From Gammaproteobacteria bacterium (GTDB lineage: Bacteria; Pseudomonadota; Gammaproteobacteria; Steroidobacterales; Woeseiaceae): a stretch of 43,068 bases of DNA. Location of the stretch: the NCBI GenBank assembly GCA_009937505.1, contig JAACFJ010000002.1, positions 1 through 43,068 on the forward strand, written 5' to 3'. Below are positions 9,163 through 19,244 of the stretch, piece after piece; the stretch's first letter is position 1; each line of letters opens with the position of its first letter. Both the position numbers and the translations under genes were made by a program. Below the pieces are notes generated by a model that was not told where the DNA came from, ran no database searches, and saw nothing but the letters and a program-made list of their open reading frames with translations.

Positions 9163-9486
9163 TTGAGTAAAATTGCACGCCGTAAGTTTATCCAGTTGTC
9201 TGCCGTTGCCGCCGCCGGCGCTCTCGTACAGCCGGGCCGCTCAGCTCAAGCAGAGGACATGCCGAAGCTCTCGGAAGATGATCCGATGGCGACGGGCATG
9301 AAATACACGCACGATGCGAGCACCGTCGATCCGGCGAGCCGTGCAAACAGCGCAGAGGTGCAGAATTGTGCCAACTGTGCGCTCGCGCAGGGTGAAGACC
9401 AGGGCGGATGGCTGCAGTGCCAGATCTTCCCGGGCAAGCTCGTCAACGCGAAAGGCTGGTGCAGCGTCTGGGCGCCCAAGTCCTGA
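9163..9486 (+). CDS. High-potential iron-sulfur protein (HiPIP), Tat-exported
   Basis: Soluble periplasmic one-electron carrier with a [4Fe-4S] cluster cycling between 3+ and 2+. The 107-residue precursor begins with a twin-arginine signal (ARRKFIQLSAVAAAGA), as expected for export of a folded cofactor protein. Four cysteines are spaced as in HiPIPs: C69 and C72 in NCANCALAQG, C86 in WLQCQIFPGKLV, and C100 in GWCSVWAPK. The TTG start at 9163 has a strong GAGGAG upstream. A TAGAAT at 9101-9106 could be a -10, but no convincing -35 accompanies it. A strong terminator follows at once, so the gene is probably monocistronic. Confidence 0.94.
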   Translation: MSKIARRKFIQLSAVAAAGALVQPGRSAQAEDMPKLSEDDPMATGMKYTHDASTVDPASRANSAEVQNCANCALAQGEDQGGWLQCQIFPGKLVNAKGWCSVWAPKS

Positions 9487-9507
9487 GTAGAAATTAACTC
9501 AGCATCG

Positions 9508-9536
9508 AAACGCCGGCTGCGAGCCGGCGTTTTTTG
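9508..9536 (+). terminator. Intrinsic terminator after the HiPIP gene
   Basis: An 8-base-pair GC stem, CGCCGGCT / AGCCGGCG (9511-9518 and 9522-9529), with a three-base loop GCG, is followed directly by a run of six T (9530-9535). It lies 22 bases past the HiPIP stop codon and has the textbook form of a Rho-independent terminator. Confidence 0.93.
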
Positions 9537-9614
9537 TTGCAGTTTCGGACGCGACGCGATTACGCTCTGCGCATATAGAATTTGCATGGTTTGCCCGTAG
9601 ACCGGAGACGTCCC

Positions 9615-10796
9615 TTGTTTGAATCGCTGGAGCTTCTGCCACCCGATGCCATCATCGGCCTGATCACCGAATGCCGAAACGACCCTCGTGACCCGAAAGT
9701 GGATCTCGGGATCGGCGTATACCGGAACGCGGCGGGAGAGACGCCCGTGCTCGATGTCGTCAAGCGGGCCGAGCAGCGCCTGATCGATACGCAGGCGTCG
9801 AAGGCCTACATCGGTTCGGCGGGGCCGGCAGATTTCAATGAAGCCATGCGGGACTTGACCTTCGCGGGCACGGTCGCAAACGATCGGGTCGCTATGTTGC
9901 AGACGCCGGGAGGCTCGGGGTCGCTGAGGGTGGCTGCAGGTGTCATCCTGCGCGCGAGAGAGGACACGACCGTCTGGGTCAGCAGCCCTACCTGGGCAAA
10001 TCACGTACCCTTGCTTGGCGGCGCTGGCCTCAACCTGAAGCCCTATGCGTACTACGACGAAACAACGAAGGCGCTCGACCTGGACGGGATGCTGGACTCG
10101 TTGCGCGGTATACCGAAGGGCGACATCGTCCTGCTCCACACCTGCTGCCACAACCCGACCGGGATCGATCCGGACGAGGCGCAATGGCGAGCCATAGCCG
10201 ACGTTATCGTCGAGCGCGAGCTATTGCCGTTCGTTGATATTGCCTACCAGGGTTTCGCGACGGACCTGGATGCCGATGCATTCCTGATTCGCGAGCTCGC
10301 CGGGCGCGTGCCCGAAATGCTCGTCGCCAACTCCTGTTCCAAGAATTTCGGGCTCTATCGGGACCGCGTCGGCGCCCTGTTCGTCGTCACGGCCGATAGC
10401 AACGCACGTGACGTCGTGCAGTCGCAGGCCAACAACGTGGTGCGCACCATTTACTCCATGCCGCCCGACCATGGCGCAGCCGTGGTCGCGATGATCCTGG
10501 ACGACGACAAGCTTCGTGCCGACTGGATCGAAGAGCTCACCGAGATGCGTGAGCGGCTCTGCGAGATGCGGCAGCTGCTTCACGATGCCTTGCGCGAGGA
10601 AGCGCCCGATCACGACTTTTCCCACCTCGTGCGCGCGAAGGGCATGTTCTGCTTTCTTGGTGTGTCGCCCGAGCAGGTCAGCCGCCTGAAAAAAGAACAC
10701 TCGGTTTACATGGTCGATTCGAGCCGCATCAATATCGCTGGCATAACGGCGGACAACGTCGGACATATCGCAAGGTCGGTCGCCGCCGTACTTTGA
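9615..10796 (+). CDS. Aromatic/aspartate aminotransferase (TyrB/AspC family)
   Basis: Class I PLP-dependent transaminase moving amino groups between aspartate or aromatic amino acids and 2-oxoglutarate. The 393-residue protein fits the family from end to end: FESLELLPPDAIIGLITECR, KVDLGIGVYRNAAGETPVLD, YIGSAGPADFNEA, TPGGSGSLRVAA, LLHTCCHNPTGIDP, and the PLP lysine in NSCSKNFGLYRDRVGAL. The start is taken at TTG 9615, eleven codons inside the longest frame. It has GGAG seven bases upstream and gives the usual N-terminus MFESLELLP. Whether aspartate or aromatic substrates dominate cannot be told from sequence alone. It ends three bases before the convergent DUF192 gene. Confidence 0.9.
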   Translation: MFESLELLPPDAIIGLITECRNDPRDPKVDLGIGVYRNAAGETPVLDVVKRAEQRLIDTQASKAYIGSAGPADFNEAMRDLTFAGTVANDRVAMLQTPGGSGSLRVAAGVILRAREDTTVWVSSPTWANHVPLLGGAGLNLKPYAYYDETTKALDLDGMLDSLRGIPKGDIVLLHTCCHNPTGIDPDEAQWRAIADVIVERELLPFVDIAYQGFATDLDADAFLIRELAGRVPEMLVANSCSKNFGLYRDRVGALFVVTADSNARDVVQSQANNVVRTIYSMPPDHGAAVVAMILDDDKLRADWIEELTEMRERLCEMRQLLHDALREEAPDHDFSHLVRAKGMFCFLGVSPEQVSRLKKEHSVYMVDSSRINIAGITADNVGHIARSVAAVL

Positions 10797-10799
10797 CGG

Positions 10800-11261
10800 C
10801 TACTGCATCGCCGGTTCCCATATGAGGTGGCTGTCTGCGTCGATTGACAGGCGCCGGGCAGTACCCGCATTGAGTTCCAGCACGAAGCTGACGGGTTTGC
10901 TCGAGGTAATGGATTGCTCCGATAACGGCACGGTGTCGCTTGCTATGTTCGCGATACTGCCGTCGCGACGGGCAAACACCATGTCCAGCGGTATATAGGT
11001 GTTCTTCATCCACATCGAACGGTAGTTTTCGTCCGGGTAGACGAACAGCATGCCGGTCCATGCGGGCATCTTGCGAACGAACATGAGTCCACGCCGCTGT
11101 TGTTGCCCGCTGAGGGCAAGGTAGATGTCGAAGCGGTAACAGGCGTCGCGCGCGACGATGACGAGCACATCTGACTCGAAAGACTGCTCGAGGGGTTCCT
11201 GGGCAGTTGCCGACAGAGGCATAAGGCACAGCATCAGCAGGATTGCGCGCACGGATCTCAT
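10800..11261 (-). CDS. DUF192 family exported protein
   Basis: A 153-residue protein with a cleavable signal (MRSVRAILLMLCLMPLSATA) followed by a DUF192 domain. Visible domain strings are YLALSGQQQRRGLMFVRKMP, GMLFVYPDENYRSMWMKNTY, IPLDMVFARRDGSIANI and VLELNAGTARRLSI. The family is widespread and its biochemical role is unsettled. The start is fixed by the ATGA overlap with the stop of the upstream lipoprotein gene. This excludes a start four codons further up, and the two genes are probably one translational unit. Confidence 0.85.
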   Translation of the reverse strand: MRSVRAILLMLCLMPLSATAQEPLEQSFESDVLVIVARDACYRFDIYLALSGQQQRRGLMFVRKMPAWTGMLFVYPDENYRSMWMKNTYIPLDMVFARRDGSIANIASDTVPLSEQSITSSKPVSFVLELNAGTARRLSIDADSHLIWEPAMQ

Positions 11262-11839
11262 CTTGCGCCCCAATCGAGGAGGCCGCCGAAATGCAGTTCG
11301 CGCAAGGTGACGCTCGAGTCGCCGTTAACTTCCGCCAGCGGGGCGATGCAGTACAGCGTTCCCGCGATGAAGTAGACGTTCTCGCTATCCTCAATGCCCT
11401 GTTGTCCGGTGACGTCGGTCCAGCAGCTTTCGAGGCCCGATGTGCTGAAAAAGCGCCCGCTGCCTTCCTCGATTACCGTGACATTGCTGCCGAGTTCCCG
11501 CGCCGTGCTGGCGCGTTCGAGGCCGGGCATCGCGATGATGATCGCTATCGCCAGATCTCCCGATTTTCCCGCGAATCTCAGGCGCGCGCCTTCACCATTC
11601 GGGCGCGGCATGCCCGCGCAGTCGATATCGCCGGCAGACCAGTCGATCGGGCCCGAAAACTCGCCGTAAAAACTTGTGCGAAGGTAGCCCTGCTCGCCGC
11701 AACCGCGGGTCTCCGGCGGCGGTGGCAACAACGCCGGCAGCGCTGCCGGCTCCGGCGTATCGCCACAGGCGGCCAGCCAGGCGGATGCAACGGCTGCGAT
11801 CAGTGTCGAAGAAGGTACATTTTCGCGAATTCCCTGCAA
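11258..11839 (-). CDS. Putative lipoprotein of unknown function
   Basis: Unrecognised protein of about 193 residues. A signal with a lipobox (STLIAAVASAWLAAC) precedes a proline-rich linker (TPEPAALPALLPPPPETRGC). A probably globular part follows, with DWSAGDIDCAGMPRP, LAIAIIIAMPGLERA and SCWTDVTGQQ. Several paired cysteines would suit disulfides in the periplasm. I chose the TTG at 11839 because it gives a normal-length signal sequence; the frame stays open further upstream to 11929. The ribosome site is weak, so the start is tentative. The stop overlaps the DUF192 gene start, implying joint expression. Confidence 0.6.
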   Translation of the reverse strand: MQGIRENVPSSTLIAAVASAWLAACGDTPEPAALPALLPPPPETRGCGEQGYLRTSFYGEFSGPIDWSAGDIDCAGMPRPNGEGARLRFAGKSGDLAIAIIIAMPGLERASTARELGSNVTVIEEGSGRFFSTSGLESCWTDVTGQQGIEDSENVYFIAGTLYCIAPLAEVNGDSSVTLRELHFGGLLDWGAR

Positions 11840-11979
11840 TGTTCGTTGCTCGCTGTTGTCTGAGAACGGAACATTATTACCGAAGTGATCCACTGATGGA
11901 CAAAATTCACGGCGACGAGTTGGCCTCAACAGGCATCCTCTCTACAATGTCACGCCCCAAACCGGCCCGGGAGCCATTG

Positions 11980-12947
<968 letters not shown>

Positions 12948-12948
<1 letters not shown>

Positions 12949-13895
12949 TGCGGCAACTCGACCACATCTCCGAGAACGCATCGCCCGTCAGCGTGTCGCA
13001 ATCGGGCCTGATTCGCCTGAGCGGCCCGGCGCGTGCGATAGCGCTCGACGTGCTCAGGGTCCGGTCCCTGCAGACCGGCGCATACGTTTCGCATTTCCGC
13101 GGCCGCGGCATGGAATTCGACGAGTCGCGGCCCTACCAGCCCGGCGACGACCCGCGCTCGATCGACTGGCGCGTGACAGCACGCAGCACCACGGCCTACA
13201 CCAAGCTCTTTCGTGAAGAACGCGAGCGGCCGGTACTGGTCATGGTTGACCTGCGGTCCAACATGCACTTTGCGACCCGCGGCTGCTTCAAGTCGGTCAA
13301 CGCGAGCCGCGCCGCCGCGCTGCTGTCATGGGCGGCGCATCACCGCGGCGACCGTCTCGGCGGGCTCATCTTCGGCGACACGGTGCATCGCGAACTGAAA
13401 CCCCGGCTCGGCCGGCAGGCGGCCCTGCGGTTTCTGCACGAACTCGCCGAGCACCCGGACTGGGAGCGGCGTGAACACGAGCATGCGAATGACCGCGAAG
13501 CGCCGCTCACGCTGGCAATGGCGTCTCTGCGGCGTGTTGCGCGGCCTGGCAGCCTCGTCGTCATCCTCAGCGACTTCCTGGGTATCAATCGTGCCGCACA
13601 GTCGTACCTGTCGAGCGTGGCGCGCCATAACGAAGTGCTCGCTGTCGTCCTGAGCGATCCGCTTGAGCGCGAGTTGCCCCCGCCGGGCCGCTACAGGCTC
13701 ATCAGGGACGACGACGAGTTGGCTATCGACACCCATGCGCAGGCGGCACGCCGCGACTACCGGGACGCTTTCGAAAATCGCGCCCACGAACTCGGGCATT
13801 TTTGCCAGCGCTACGGCATCCACCTCATGCAGCTCTCGACGGACGACGATCCCGTCAGTGCGTTGCAGACAGCACTTGGAAGGAGGACGCACTAG
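12948..13895 (+). CDS. DUF58 domain protein of the MoxR/Bat operon
   Basis: A 315-residue protein with the DUF58 signature region GRGMEFDESRPYQPGDDPRS followed by IDWRVTARSTTAYTKLFREE. A VWA-like Rossmann part then follows (VLVMVDLRSNMHFATRG, SLVVILSDFLGINRAA). The true DxSxS MIDAS motif is degenerate here (DLRSN), as is usual in DUF58. It is translationally coupled to moxR (TAATG) and to the next gene (TAGTG). Its role is known only by association with MoxR ATPases and VWA membrane proteins. Confidence 0.9.
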
Positions 13896-14386
13896 TGGAT
13901 CCGCAGGAGATTCCGCTGCGCGCCCTGCACCTGCCGGAGGCGGTCGGCTGGTGGCCGCTTGCACCGGGCTGGTGGGTGCTCATCGTGTTGCTGGTCGCCG
14001 CTGCCGGTTTTCTGCTTCGTGCCTGGTCGAGACGGCGCGCACATGCGGCTGCGCGACGCAAGGCGCTCAAACAGCTGGAGAAAAGCCGCTCGGCGTACGC
14101 CTACCACGGGAACCCGGTCACGCTTGGCGCCGAAGTGTCGGAGTTGTTGCGGCGCACGATGCTTGCCTACGCGCCCCGCGCCGAGGTCGCCGGTCTTACC
14201 GGCGATGCCTGGCTCGCATGGCTGGACCGCGATCTCGACGAGCCGCGGTTTCACAAGGGCGCAGGCCGCAGCCTGCTTGAGCTGCCGTATCGCAAGCCCG
14301 AGACGGTCGCCGAGGATGTAGACATCGACGGCATGCTCGCGGCAGTTCGGGAGCGGCTGCGGACGCCGGTGGGGAGAGGCGCCTGA
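13895..14386 (+). CDS. DUF4381 membrane protein of the Bat operon
   Basis: A 163-residue protein beginning VDPQEIPLRALHLPEAVGWW. One transmembrane segment (about residues 23-44, WWVLIVLLVAAAGFLLRAW) precedes a cytoplasmic helical part rich in Arg and Ala, with LGAEVSELLRRTMLAY and LTGDAWLAWLDRDLDE. This is the DUF4381 layout found between DUF58 and the VWA genes in Bat operons. The GTG start at 13895 has an ideal AGGAGG upstream and overlaps the previous stop. Function is unknown beyond the operon context. Confidence 0.87.
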   Translation: MDPQEIPLRALHLPEAVGWWPLAPGWWVLIVLLVAAAGFLLRAWSRRRAHAAARRKALKQLEKSRSAYAYHGNPVTLGAEVSELLRRTMLAYAPRAEVAGLTGDAWLAWLDRDLDEPRFHKGAGRSLLELPYRKPETVAEDVDIDGMLAAVRERLRTPVGRGA

Positions 14387-15420
14387 TGCTGTCGTTCGCA
14401 TGGCCTTGGTTGCTCCTGGCACTGCCGCTGCCGTTCATCGCCCGCGCCCTGTTGCCCGAGGCGAACCAGCTGCAGGAAGCCGGACTTCGTGTGCCGAGCT
14501 TTGCCGGTTTCGACGTACTCGCCGACCGTTCGCGATCCGAGCAGTTGCTCAACTGGCGGATCTGGGTTGCGATGATCGCCTGGGTGCTGCTGGTCATCGC
14601 CGCGGCACGACCCGAACGTATCGGCGACGAACTCGAAGTGCCGGTATCCGGCCGCAACCTGATGCTCGCCGTGGATCTCTCCGGGAGCATGGACCAGAAG
14701 GATTTCGAACTCGGCAATCGTCGCGTCGACCGTCTCACGGCAACGAAAGCCGTGGCGAGCGATTTCATCAGCCGCCGGGAAGGCGACCGCATCGGCCTTA
14801 TCCTGTTCGGTGAGCGAGCCTATCTGCAGGTGCCGCTGACGCTCGACCGCGAAACGGTGAAGATACTTCTCATGGAAGCGTTTATCGGTCTCGCGGGCGA
14901 AAAGACCGCGATCGGCGATGCGATCACCCTCGCGGTTAAACGCATCCACGACCAGGAAGAGGATGCGGGCGAACAGGTGCTGGTGTTGTTGACGGATGGT
15001 GCCAACACGGCCGGCGAGATCGACCCGATGAAGGCCGCCGAGCTTGCCGCCCAGGTCGGGTTGCGTATCTACACTATCGGTATCGGCGCCGAGCAACTCG
15101 AGGTGGCCTCTATTATCGGCGGCCGCCGCCGGGTCAATCCGTCGGCCGATCTCGACGAGGAAACGCTCACGGGCATCGCGGATCTTACAGGCGGGCGCTA
15201 CTTTCGCGCGACCGATACCGCGACGCTGCAGGACATCTACAGGCTCGTTGACGAACTCGAGCCGGTCGAGGAGCCGGAAGCGGGCTTCCGGCCGGTCCAG
15301 TCATTGTATTTCTGGCCGCTCTCCGGGGCAGTCGCGCTCTCGGTTTTCCTCTGCATTGTGAGTTTGCTGCAATCGCTGCGCCTGCGGCGAATCAGCGGGG
15401 TACGGACCCATGCCGGCTGA
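14386..15420 (+). CDS. VWA-domain membrane protein (BatA-like)
   Basis: A 344-residue inner-membrane protein. An N-terminal membrane segment (4-24), a second at about 58-74 and a third near 305-330 frame a von Willebrand A domain. The MIDAS is intact: D97-L-S99-G-S101, with a conserved threonine region near GEKTAIGDA and VLVLLTDGANTAGEI for the downstream Asp. It should bind a divalent metal and partner proteins on the periplasmic or cytoplasmic face. Its start overlaps the DUF4381 stop (TGATG) and the following gene overlaps its end by 11 bases. BatA is an inferred name by position and architecture. Confidence 0.9.
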   Translation: MLSFAWPWLLLALPLPFIARALLPEANQLQEAGLRVPSFAGFDVLADRSRSEQLLNWRIWVAMIAWVLLVIAAARPERIGDELEVPVSGRNLMLAVDLSGSMDQKDFELGNRRVDRLTATKAVASDFISRREGDRIGLILFGERAYLQVPLTLDRETVKILLMEAFIGLAGEKTAIGDAITLAVKRIHDQEEDAGEQVLVLLTDGANTAGEIDPMKAAELAAQVGLRIYTIGIGAEQLEVASIIGGRRRVNPSADLDEETLTGIADLTGGRYFRATDTATLQDIYRLVDELEPVEEPEAGFRPVQSLYFWPLSGAVALSVFLCIVSLLQSLRLRRISGVRTHAG

Positions 15421-17212
15421 GTTTCAGTTTCTCCGTCCCGAATGGCTGTGGGCTATCCCGGCGGTAATCGCGACGGCAGTGCTGCTCGCCCGTCGCCAGC
15501 TCGGCCCGGGCAACTGGCAGCGGGTCGTCGACCCGGCGCTCGCGCCGCACATTCTGTCGGGATCTCCGCGCCGCAAATCCGATCTGCGCTGGTGGCTGGT
15601 CGGAATCACGGGGGTCATCGGCGTATTGTCGCTCGCGGGACCCGCGTGGCAGCGCATCGAGCAGCCGGTATACCGGTCCGACCAGGCGCTTGTCGTCGCG
15701 CTCGACCTGTCCCGGTCCATGGACGCGCAGGACGTTGCGCCGAGCCGGATGCTTCGTGCGCGCCTCAAGATTCTGGATATTCTCGAGCGCCGCGCCAGCG
15801 GCCAGACGGCGCTCGTCGTTTATTCGTCCAATGCGTTCACCGTTACGCCGCTGACGAATGACAACGACACGATCGCGGCGCTGGTGAACAGCCTGAGCAC
15901 GGATATCATGCCAAGTCGCGGCAGCTACCCCGCAGCTGCCATTTACAAGGGGCGGCAGCTTCTCGATCAGGCCGGAGCCGCTTTCGGCGAAGTATTGCTG
16001 ATTACCGATGGCGGCTCGTCGCCCGCAACCGAGCGGGCCGCGCGCGATCTTCGTGATGCGGGTTACACGCTGTCCGTGCTTGGCGCCGGCACGAAGGAAG
16101 GCGCCCCAATACCGAAGCTATCCGGCGGCTTCGTTACCGACCAGGCAGGACGGATAGCGGTTGCGCGTCTCGAGGAGCGCGGCTTGCGCGAGCTAGCGAT
16201 GAGCGGCTCCGGGCGTTACGCGACGCTGTCGTCGGACGGCCGCGACCTCGACTACCTGATGGCGGGCGAGGTCGGTACGCGCAAATCGAGCGACGACTCG
16301 CTCGCAACGGATCAGTGGCGGGAAGAAGGTCCGTGGCTCGCCTTGCTGTTGCTGCCGCTGGGCGCACTGGCGTTCCGGCGCGGCTGGGTCGTCATGCTCG
16401 CGATCGCCGTGCTGCCGCTGAGCCAGCCCGCCGAGGCTTCACTCTGGGACGACCTGTGGTTCAACAAGGACCAGCAGGCGCAGCGGCAACTCGAGGCGGG
16501 CAAAGCGGCGGACGCGGCCGGCCTGTTCGAGGATCCGGAATGGCGTGCCGTGGCCGAATACGAGGCCGGCGCATACGCGCAGAGTGCGGCGCGATTCGCG
16601 GAACAGGACGATTTGCGAAATCTCTACAACCTGGGCAACGCACTTGCCCGGCAGGGTGAGTTCGATTCCGCGATCGACGCTTACGAACAGGTGCTGGAGG
16701 CCGATCCGGACAACGAGGACGCGGCATTCAACCGGGACCTGCTCAAACAGATGCAGGACCAGGAATCGCAGCAGCAAAACCAGGGCGACGACCAGCAGTC
16801 ATCGGATCAGTCGGGCGGCGACAGCCAGGAGTCCGAAAGCGACGCCTCTTCGCAGAACGAGAGTTCGGAAGGTTCGTCGGATTCGCAAAGCCAGTCCGGC
16901 GAGCAGAACGCATCGCAGCGTGATGACGAGATGAGCGAGGAAGATATGCAGGCGCTGCAGGAGGAACTGCAGCGCGCGGCCGAAGAAGCCGAGAAAGAAG
17001 CCGGGCAGCAATCGCCCCAGCTCAGCGAGGAACAGCTCGAGGCACTGCGCCGCGAGCAGGAACAGCAGCAGGCAATGGAACAATGGTTACGACGAATCCC
17101 GAACGATCCGGGCGGACTCCTGCGCCGCAAGTTCCGCTACCAGTATCAGAGGATGGGACGCGACCAGGACGGCAATAACCTTTGGCCCGACGACGAGGTG
17201 CAGCCATGGTGA
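15410..17212 (+). CDS. VWA plus TPR membrane protein (BatB-BatC fusion)
   Basis: A 600-residue protein. Membrane segments lie near 12-28 and 61-78, a VWA domain follows (MIDAS D99-L-S101-R-S103, then VLLITDGGSSPA), and two hydrophobic segments lie near 305-345. After that comes a TPR-containing region (about 360-450: NLYNLGNALARQGEFDSAID, YEQVLEADPDNEDAAFNRDL). A long Gln/Ser/Glu/Asp-rich stretch (about 450-560) leads to the conserved ending WLRRIPNDPGGLLRRKFRYQ. In many genomes the VWA part (BatB) and TPR part (BatC) are separate; here they are one chain. The Q/S/E stretch is probably disordered. The gene overlaps the neighbours on both sides. Confidence 0.9.
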   Translation: MPAEFQFLRPEWLWAIPAVIATAVLLARRQLGPGNWQRVVDPALAPHILSGSPRRKSDLRWWLVGITGVIGVLSLAGPAWQRIEQPVYRSDQALVVALDLSRSMDAQDVAPSRMLRARLKILDILERRASGQTALVVYSSNAFTVTPLTNDNDTIAALVNSLSTDIMPSRGSYPAAAIYKGRQLLDQAGAAFGEVLLITDGGSSPATERAARDLRDAGYTLSVLGAGTKEGAPIPKLSGGFVTDQAGRIAVARLEERGLRELAMSGSGRYATLSSDGRDLDYLMAGEVGTRKSSDDSLATDQWREEGPWLALLLLPLGALAFRRGWVVMLAIAVLPLSQPAEASLWDDLWFNKDQQAQRQLEAGKAADAAGLFEDPEWRAVAEYEAGAYAQSAARFAEQDDLRNLYNLGNALARQGEFDSAIDAYEQVLEADPDNEDAAFNRDLLKQMQDQESQQQNQGDDQQSSDQSGGDSQESESDASSQNESSEGSSDSQSQSGEQNASQRDDEMSEEDMQALQEELQRAAEEAEKEAGQQSPQLSEEQLEALRREQEQQQAMEQWLRRIPNDPGGLLRRKFRYQYQRMGRDQDGNNLWPDDEVQPW

Positions 17213-18888
17213 ATTCACGCGACTTCGGTATGCATCGAGCGTGGCTCGCGCTCGTTACCATGCTGATGTCGATCAGCGCGGCACAGGCCGCCGTGACGGC
17301 GCGGGTGGATCGTAACGCCATCGACCTCAACGAGTCGTTCATGCTCGAGATCGTGGTCGACACGGATATCGATCTGCAACCCGATGTCTCGTCTCTTCAC
17401 GAGGATTTCTACGTCGGGCAGAGCAGTCAGCTCAGCAACACGATGATCGTCAACGGCGAAATTTCGCGTAGCCGTACCTGGACCTACCAGCTCATGGCCA
17501 AACGGACCGGCGAGCTGGTCATACCGCCGGTTGCCGTGGGTTCGGAGAGCAGTCAGCCACAGCGCATTACCGTGCGCCAGCCCACCAACGCGCCGCCTGG
17601 CGAAGCCGACGTCTTCATTACCAGCGAAGTCGATTACGCGGAGTCTTACGTGCAGGCGCAGGTGCTCTACCGCATCAAGGTGTATCGCGCCGTGCCGACG
17701 CGACAGCCGGCCCTGCGCGACCCCCAGTTTGGTGGCGCCGAAGTGCTGATCGAGGTAGCCGGCGAGGAACGCAGCTACGACGCGCGCCTGAACGACCGCA
17801 CCTACAACGTGGTCGAACGCGCTTACGCGATATTCCCGCAGGAAAGCGGCGAGGTCACCATATCGCCTGCGCGTTTCGAGGCGCGTGTTCTGCGCGCTGG
17901 CAGAATTACGGGACGCAAGGTGTTCGAGTCCGAACCGCAGGCGATACGTGTACTGCCGATACCGGAGCCGCCAGCCGATTTTCCCGACGCGGCATGGTTG
18001 CCGGCCAGGGACTTGCAGCTCCGCGATAACTGGTCGCGGCAGCCCGACGATCTGAAGGCAGGCGAACCGATAACCCGCGTCATCGAGATCAATGCGCTGG
18101 GTCAGCTGGAAACGCAGATACCGGCCATCGAGCCGCCGAACGTCAGCGGCGTCAACATTTACCCGGACAGGCCCGAGCTCAGCCGGCAGATCGAGCCCGG
18201 CGGTATCCGCGGCGTTCGCAAGGACCAGTACGCGATCATCGGCGTCGACGGCGGTGTCATGACCTTACCGGCGCTGCGGCTGCCTTGGTGGGATGTCGAA
18301 GCGGGCGAGTGGAAGGTTGCCGAGCTGCCGGAGCGCAGCATCAGCATACTGCCGTCGCGTGAGGCACCCGTCGTCGATCCGGCGCCGACGGTGACGACCC
18401 CGGTTGACGATACGGAGGCACCGTCCGCCGAGGTGTCCATGGGCCGCGATTTCTGGCGCCTCGTCGCGCAGGTAGTCGTCGTACTGTGGCTGCTGACGCT
18501 GGCCGCCTGGTGGTTGTCATCACGCCCGAAACGCGAGCCGCGCGAACCTGCCCCGCCGCCGCTGCACAAGCAACAGGCACGGCACCTGAAAGCAGCGCGC
18601 AAGGCGGCACTCTCGGGAGACGGAGCGGGTGTCAGGCAGGCGATGCTCGAGTGGGGGCGGCTGCAATGGCCCGATGACACGCCGCGCAGCATCGGCGCGC
18701 TCTCACGACGCGTGTCTGCGCCGCTGTCGGACGAATTGGGCCGGCTTTCCCTCGCTGCCTACGGACGCAACGGGGAGGGCTGGGACGGCCAGGCGCTCGC
18801 GAAGTCGGTGCGCTCTTTCGCCGTACTCGATGAGACCGGCGAGGATGCTGCGCGCGACCCGCTGCCGCCGCTGATGCCCCAGACCTGA
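17206..18888 (+). CDS. BatD-like protein (oxygen tolerance family)
   Basis: A 560-residue exported protein, last gene of the Bat operon. A signal sequence (HRAWLALVTMLMSISAAQA) precedes repeated beta-sandwich segments (VTARVDRNAIDLNESFMLEI, RTWTYQLMAKRTGELVIPP, YAIFPQESGEVTISPARFEA). A membrane segment near 425-445 (VAQVVVVLWLLTLAAWWL) follows, then a cytoplasmic helical tail. This matches the BatD layout. The start ATG at 17206 overlaps the preceding stop by seven bases. The family name comes from a Bacteroides aerotolerance phenotype; the molecular role is not established. Hairpin element pair B follows. Confidence 0.88.
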   Translation: MVNSRDFGMHRAWLALVTMLMSISAAQAAVTARVDRNAIDLNESFMLEIVVDTDIDLQPDVSSLHEDFYVGQSSQLSNTMIVNGEISRSRTWTYQLMAKRTGELVIPPVAVGSESSQPQRITVRQPTNAPPGEADVFITSEVDYAESYVQAQVLYRIKVYRAVPTRQPALRDPQFGGAEVLIEVAGEERSYDARLNDRTYNVVERAYAIFPQESGEVTISPARFEARVLRAGRITGRKVFESEPQAIRVLPIPEPPADFPDAAWLPARDLQLRDNWSRQPDDLKAGEPITRVIEINALGQLETQIPAIEPPNVSGVNIYPDRPELSRQIEPGGIRGVRKDQYAIIGVDGGVMTLPALRLPWWDVEAGEWKVAELPERSISILPSREAPVVDPAPTVTTPVDDTEAPSAEVSMGRDFWRLVAQVVVVLWLLTLAAWWLSSRPKREPREPAPPPLHKQQARHLKAARKAALSGDGAGVRQAMLEWGRLQWPDDTPRSIGALSRRVSAPLSDELGRLSLAAYGRNGEGWDGQALAKSVRSFAVLDETGEDAARDPLPPLMPQT

Positions 18889-18953
18889 ACAAGCCAAACT
18901 CCCCCGACAACAGATCGCCGACGCTGCCTGATCCCGGCGGGCTCGTCGGCAGG

Positions 18954-19044
18954 GCAGGCCGCTGGGGAATTCCTCTCGGTCATGGCTGGGCTCGCTGCGC
19001 TCGCCTGCGCTTTACTTCCCTCGAGGAACACCCCAGCGGCCTGC
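18954..19044 (+). repeat. Hairpin element copy B1
   Basis: Perfect 14-base arms GCAGGCCGCTGGGG (18954-18967) and its complement (19031-19044), with inner partial pairing TTCCTC / GAGGAA. The loop holds the family signature TCATGGCT (18980-18987) and GCTTTACTTCC, with extra bases in the middle compared with copies B2, C2 and D. It lies in the gap between two convergent genes (stops 18888 and 19245), 45 bases from the oppositely oriented copy B2. A bidirectional 3'-end hairpin role is plausible. Confidence 0.82.
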
Positions 19045-19089
19045 CGCGGACAATACGCCGCAGCCGCGATACCGCGCCAAGATTCGCAG

Positions 19090-19172
19090 GGCGGGCTGCC
19101 GGCGATGTTTTTCGAGGAAGTAAAGCGCAGCGCAGCGAGCCATGACGAGAAAAATCGTCGCCGCAGCCCGCC
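19090..19172 (-). repeat. Hairpin element copy B2, inverted relative to B1
   Basis: Arms GGCGGGCTGC (19090-19099) and GCAGCCCGCC (19163-19172) are perfectly complementary. Pairing continues inside through CGGCGA, and TTTTTC pairs with GAAAAA. The loop on the minus strand reads TCATGGCTCGCTGCGC followed by TGCGCTTTACTTCC, the consensus form of the family. Together B1 and B2 form a head-to-head pair occupying most of the 356-base gap between the batD-like and glyoxalase genes. Nothing else is seen in that gap. Confidence 0.82.
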
Positions 19173-19244
19173 TGTGTCACAAACTCCGCCGGGATCAGGC
19201 GACGGTAAGCATTTCGCGCTCGCCGTCCCGGGGTGTAATTTCGA